From assembly GCA_963922585.1 (NCBI GenBank), contig CAWUIK010000003.1:1-64000 (forward strand): a stretch of DNA of 64,000 nt, in the 5' to 3' direction. This document shows, one piece after another, positions 61,357-64,000 of the stretch. Source of the stretch: Parvicella sp963922585. Lineage in GTDB: Bacteria; Bacteroidota; Bacteroidia; Flavobacteriales_D; Parvicellaceae. Position 1 is the stretch's first letter; each line of letters starts with the position of its first letter. A model generated the notes under the pieces. The model was not told where the DNA came from, did not search any database, and worked only from the letters and a program-made list of their open reading frames with translations. The position numbers were made by a program, and so were the translations under genes.

Positions 61357-63477
61357 ATGAGAAAATCATTTAAAGATATAACTCCTCTAAAGCCAACTTC
61401 TGAAGTAACTCCAAACACTAGAACTTTTGAGTCACCAGAAAAAATTGAAATTAAATCTTATTATACTGCAAAAGATTCTGAAAAATTATCACACCTTCAG
61501 TATGTTTCGGGAATCGCACCTTTTTTAAGAGGACCTTACTCCACCATGTATATCAAAAAGGCTTGGACGATAAGACAATATGCTGGTTTTAGTACCGCTG
61601 AAGAATCCAATGCTTTTTATAGAAGAAACTTAGCTGCTGGTCAGAAAGGTCTTTCAGTAGCGTTTGATTTGGCAACACATAGAGGCTATGACAGCGACCA
61701 TCCAAGAGTAAAAGGAGATGTAGGAAAAGCAGGAGTTGCTATCGATTCTATTTTGGATATGAAACTTCTCTTTGACCAAATTCCGCTGGATAAAATGTCA
61801 GTTTCGATGACGATGAATGGAGCCGTATTGCCTATTATGGCATTCTATATTGTTGCAGCAGAGGAACAAGGTGTGGACAAATCTTTGCTTTCAGGTACCA
61901 TTCAAAATGATATTTTGAAAGAATTTATGGTAAGAAATACCTACATCTATCCGCCAAAACATTCAATGAAAATTATTTCAGACATTTTTGAATACACTTC
62001 TAAGTACATGCCTAAGTTCAACTCTATTTCTATTTCTGGCTATCACATGCAAGAAGCAGGAGCAACTGCTGATATTGAATTGGCATATACCCTAGCAGAT
62101 GGATTAGAATATTTACGAACAGGCGTTCAATCAGGATTGGATATTGATGCTTTTGCCCCTAGATTATCCTTTTTCTGGGCGATTGGCATGAATCATTTTA
62201 TGGAAATTGCCAAAATGAGAGCCGCGAGAATGCTTTGGGCAAAAATCGTAAAACAATTTAATCCTAAAAATGATAAATCTTTAGCATTAAGGACCCATTG
62301 CCAAACCAGTGGATGGAGTCTTACAGAACAAGATGCTTTTAATAATGTAGCCCGAACTTGTGTCGAAGCCATGGCAGCAGCATTAGGTGGAACACAATCT
62401 TTACACACCAACGCTTTGGATGAAGCGATTGCATTACCTACTGATTTTTCTGCACGAATCGCTCGAAATACGCAATTGGTTTTGCAAGAAGAAACTAACA
62501 TTTGTAAAGCAATAGACCCATGGGCAGGAAGTCATTATGTAGAACAACTTACAGAAGAAATAGCTAATAAAGCATGGGAATTGATAGAGGAAGTTGAATC
62601 ACTTGGCGGCATGGCTAAAGCAATTGAATCTGGGGTTCCAAAAATGAGAATTGAAGAAGCAGCTGCTAGAAAACAAGCCAAAATAGATTCTGTAAAAGAC
62701 ATCATTGTAGGTGTGAATGCATATCAAACTGATGAAGAACAAACCTTCGATATTTTGGAAGTAGATAATTCTAAAGTTCGACTTTCTCAAATAGAACGTC
62801 TTAACCAAATGAAGGCTGAAAGAGATGAAAAGGCAACACAAGATAGTTTAACAGCATTGAGCAATGCTGCTCAAAGTGGCGAAGGAAATTTATTGGAATT
62901 GGCTGTAGTTTGTGCTCGAAATAGAGCTTCTTTAGGAGAAATCTCAGATGCTTTAGAAAAGCATTTTGGAAGATATAAAGCCACCATCAAATCAATTTCA
63001 GGAATATACTCCTCAGAATCTATGGAAGATAAAGATTTTATAAGAGCTCAAGAATTGATCAAAGCATTTGAGCAAAAAGAAGGCAGAAGACCTAGAATTA
63101 TGATTGCCAAAATGGGACAAGATGGTCACGATAGAGGTGCAAAAGTAGTGAGTACAGGTTATGCCGATATAGGTTTTGATGTGGATATCGGACCATTATT
63201 TCAAACGCCTTATGAATCTGCCAAACAAGCAGTAGAAAACGATGTTCACTTTTTGGGCGTTTCCTCATTAGCAGCAGGGCACAAGACTTTAGTTCCAGAA
63301 GTGATTGAAGAATTGAAAAAAATGGGACGAGAAGATATTGTGGTCATTGCTGGAGGCGTAATTCCTCAACAAGATTATCAATTTCTTTTTGATGCTGGCG
63401 TAGCAGCTGTTTTTGGCCCTGGAACCAAAATCAGTAAGGCAGCTATTGAACTTTTGGAAATGTGGTTGAAAGATTAG
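61357..63477 (+). CDS. mutB: Methylmalonyl-CoA mutase, large (catalytic) subunit
   Basis: The 706-residue subunit interconverts (R)-methylmalonyl-CoA and succinyl-CoA with adenosylcobalamin, linking propionate and odd-chain metabolism to the citric acid cycle. N-terminal TIM barrel (GPYSTMYIKKAWTIRQYAG; GLSVAFDLATHRGYDSDHPR) and C-terminal B12 domain with the base-off motif D589-x-H591-x-x-G594 (DGHDRG) and GGVIPQQD. Complete. No meaB or epimerase gene lies in the window. Confidence 0.95.
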   Translation: MRKSFKDITPLKPTSEVTPNTRTFESPEKIEIKSYYTAKDSEKLSHLQYVSGIAPFLRGPYSTMYIKKAWTIRQYAGFSTAEESNAFYRRNLAAGQKGLSVAFDLATHRGYDSDHPRVKGDVGKAGVAIDSILDMKLLFDQIPLDKMSVSMTMNGAVLPIMAFYIVAAEEQGVDKSLLSGTIQNDILKEFMVRNTYIYPPKHSMKIISDIFEYTSKYMPKFNSISISGYHMQEAGATADIELAYTLADGLEYLRTGVQSGLDIDAFAPRLSFFWAIGMNHFMEIAKMRAARMLWAKIVKQFNPKNDKSLALRTHCQTSGWSLTEQDAFNNVARTCVEAMAAALGGTQSLHTNALDEAIALPTDFSARIARNTQLVLQEETNICKAIDPWAGSHYVEQLTEEIANKAWELIEEVESLGGMAKAIESGVPKMRIEEAAARKQAKIDSVKDIIVGVNAYQTDEEQTFDILEVDNSKVRLSQIERLNQMKAERDEKATQDSLTALSNAAQSGEGNLLELAVVCARNRASLGEISDALEKHFGRYKATIKSISGIYSSESMEDKDFIRAQELIKAFEQKEGRRPRIMIAKMGQDGHDRGAKVVSTGYADIGFDVDIGPLFQTPYESAKQAVENDVHFLGVSSLAAGHKTLVPEVIEELKKMGREDIVVIAGGVIPQQDYQFLFDAGVAAVFGPGTKISKAAIELLEMWLKD

Positions 63478-63514
63478 AAATTATAATTCTAAATTTTATT
63501 TTCAAAAAAATCAG

Positions 63515-63522
63515 TATGTTTG
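63515..63522 (+). promoter_or_regulatory. Candidate -7 box of the last gene
   Basis: TATGTTTG, 23 nt before the ATG at 63546. Confidence 0.45.
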
Positions 63523-63545
63523 TTTAAAATTTAAAAATACCTAAG

Positions 63546-63998
63546 ATGAGCGAATTTAATGATACCATAGACAATGGCGAAATTGCTATAACTGAAGAAA
63601 GACCTCAGTTTCTAACTGTACTTTGTGTTTTGAGTTGGATCATGGGAGGTTTGGGAGTCATAGGAGGTTTGGCTTTGCTTTTTATGAAAAGTTTCATGGA
63701 TGAAGTACTTGATCAAATGTCTGAAGAGGAAGCAGAACAATTGTCTATTTTTATGGAAAACTATGACCTCATTACATACAGCACTTTGGTGCTTTATATC
63801 TTAAGTATTTTTGCTGTCATCATGATGTATAGACTAAGTAAAGTTGGTTTTTATATTTATGTTGTGACTCATATAGCACTATCTTTTTATCAATATTTAT
63901 ATACACCTTTTGTAGTAGATGGAAGCTTTATATTCTCTATGGTCATTCTTTTTGGTTTCATAGGTATGTATGCTGCCAATTTGAAAGCTATGAAGTAA
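63546..63998 (+). CDS. Small four-helix inner-membrane protein
   Basis: A 150-residue protein with an acidic N-terminus and four membrane helices (about 20-45, 70-94, 98-120, 125-148). No named family recognised; similar small proteins are common in Bacteroidota. It lies 68 nt past mutB with its own -7 box, so probably a separate transcript. Complete within the window. Confidence 0.68.
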   Translation: MSEFNDTIDNGEIAITEERPQFLTVLCVLSWIMGGLGVIGGLALLFMKSFMDEVLDQMSEEEAEQLSIFMENYDLITYSTLVLYILSIFAVIMMYRLSKVGFYIYVVTHIALSFYQYLYTPFVVDGSFIFSMVILFGFIGMYAANLKAMK

Positions 63999-64000
63999 AA

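Noticed and set aside
1..64000. CRISPR arrays, tRNA or rRNA genes, prophage or transposase genes
   Set aside because: No regularly spaced repeats, no cloverleaf with a T-arm GGTTCRA, no rRNA-like conserved blocks and no integrase or transposase motif were seen on reading both strands.

Overview
The window is AT-rich DNA from a member of the Bacteroidota, most likely order Flavobacteriales. Evidence: secreted proteins carry type IX secretion (T9SS) C-terminal sorting domains of type A and type B; promoters fit the Bacteroidota -7 consensus TAnnTTTG; transketolase is split into two subunit genes; isocitrate dehydrogenase is the monomeric NADP type; methylmalonyl-CoA mutase is a MutA/MutB pair; and intergenic spaces hold flavobacterial-type dispersed palindromes. 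I see no rRNA, tRNA, CRISPR array, phage or transposase. The mix of housekeeping and envelope genes reads as chromosome. I cannot fix genus or family from the sequence alone.

Layout. 1-8136 (minus strand): a truncated fiber-like surface protein behind a pentanucleotide repeat and hairpin, an M23/LysM peptidoglycan hydrolase, a flippase-led operon, and a large type B T9SS protein. 8240-13152 (plus): a six-gene run of transketolase N half, vWA protein, transketolase C half, ECF sigma factor, membrane partner and Spy-like protein. 13161-19718: small envelope genes, a MORN/DUF2490 operon and a YceI lipoprotein. 19730-25920 (minus): glycosyltransferase, RluA-type pseudouridine synthase, panB, and a LytTR two-component pair. 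25971-31321 (plus): three consecutive T9SS type A cargo genes with a common upstream element. 31400-39922 (minus): TSUP transporter, thioesterase, gyrB, then a TPR protein/outer-membrane barrel/YgjV-like operon. 40071-44295 (plus): Cys-rich lipoprotein, CPFC membrane protein, FtsE-like ATPase, NADP-IDH. 44317-49365 (minus): a toxin-antitoxin pair with a frameshifted toxin, a thioredoxin-fold lipoprotein-like gene without the CxxC, coaD, DUF58 and a conserved secreted protein. 49415-63998: ligA, an HD phosphohydrolase, two T9SS type A giants, and mutA-mutB followed by a small membrane protein.

How parts work together. The strongest unexplained signal is at 22427-29736. A LytS-like kinase and LytTR regulator are encoded divergently from three secreted-protein genes, and each of those has a 36-bp element of paired 9-bp repeats (20-bp period) 24-25 nt upstream of a TATTTTTG -7 box. 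That is the architecture LytTR regulators bind, so I infer a local regulon controlling T9SS cargo. Two of these genes also share nearly identical DNA over sorting domain, terminator and promoter element, yet the loop of the shared terminator hairpin is inverted between the copies.

Several start codons were moved inward from the longest reading frame because promoters, terminators or signal peptides require it (gyrB, idh, ligA, thioesterase, histidine kinase, the second T9SS cargo gene). Functions rest on motif recognition by eye; no database search was possible.
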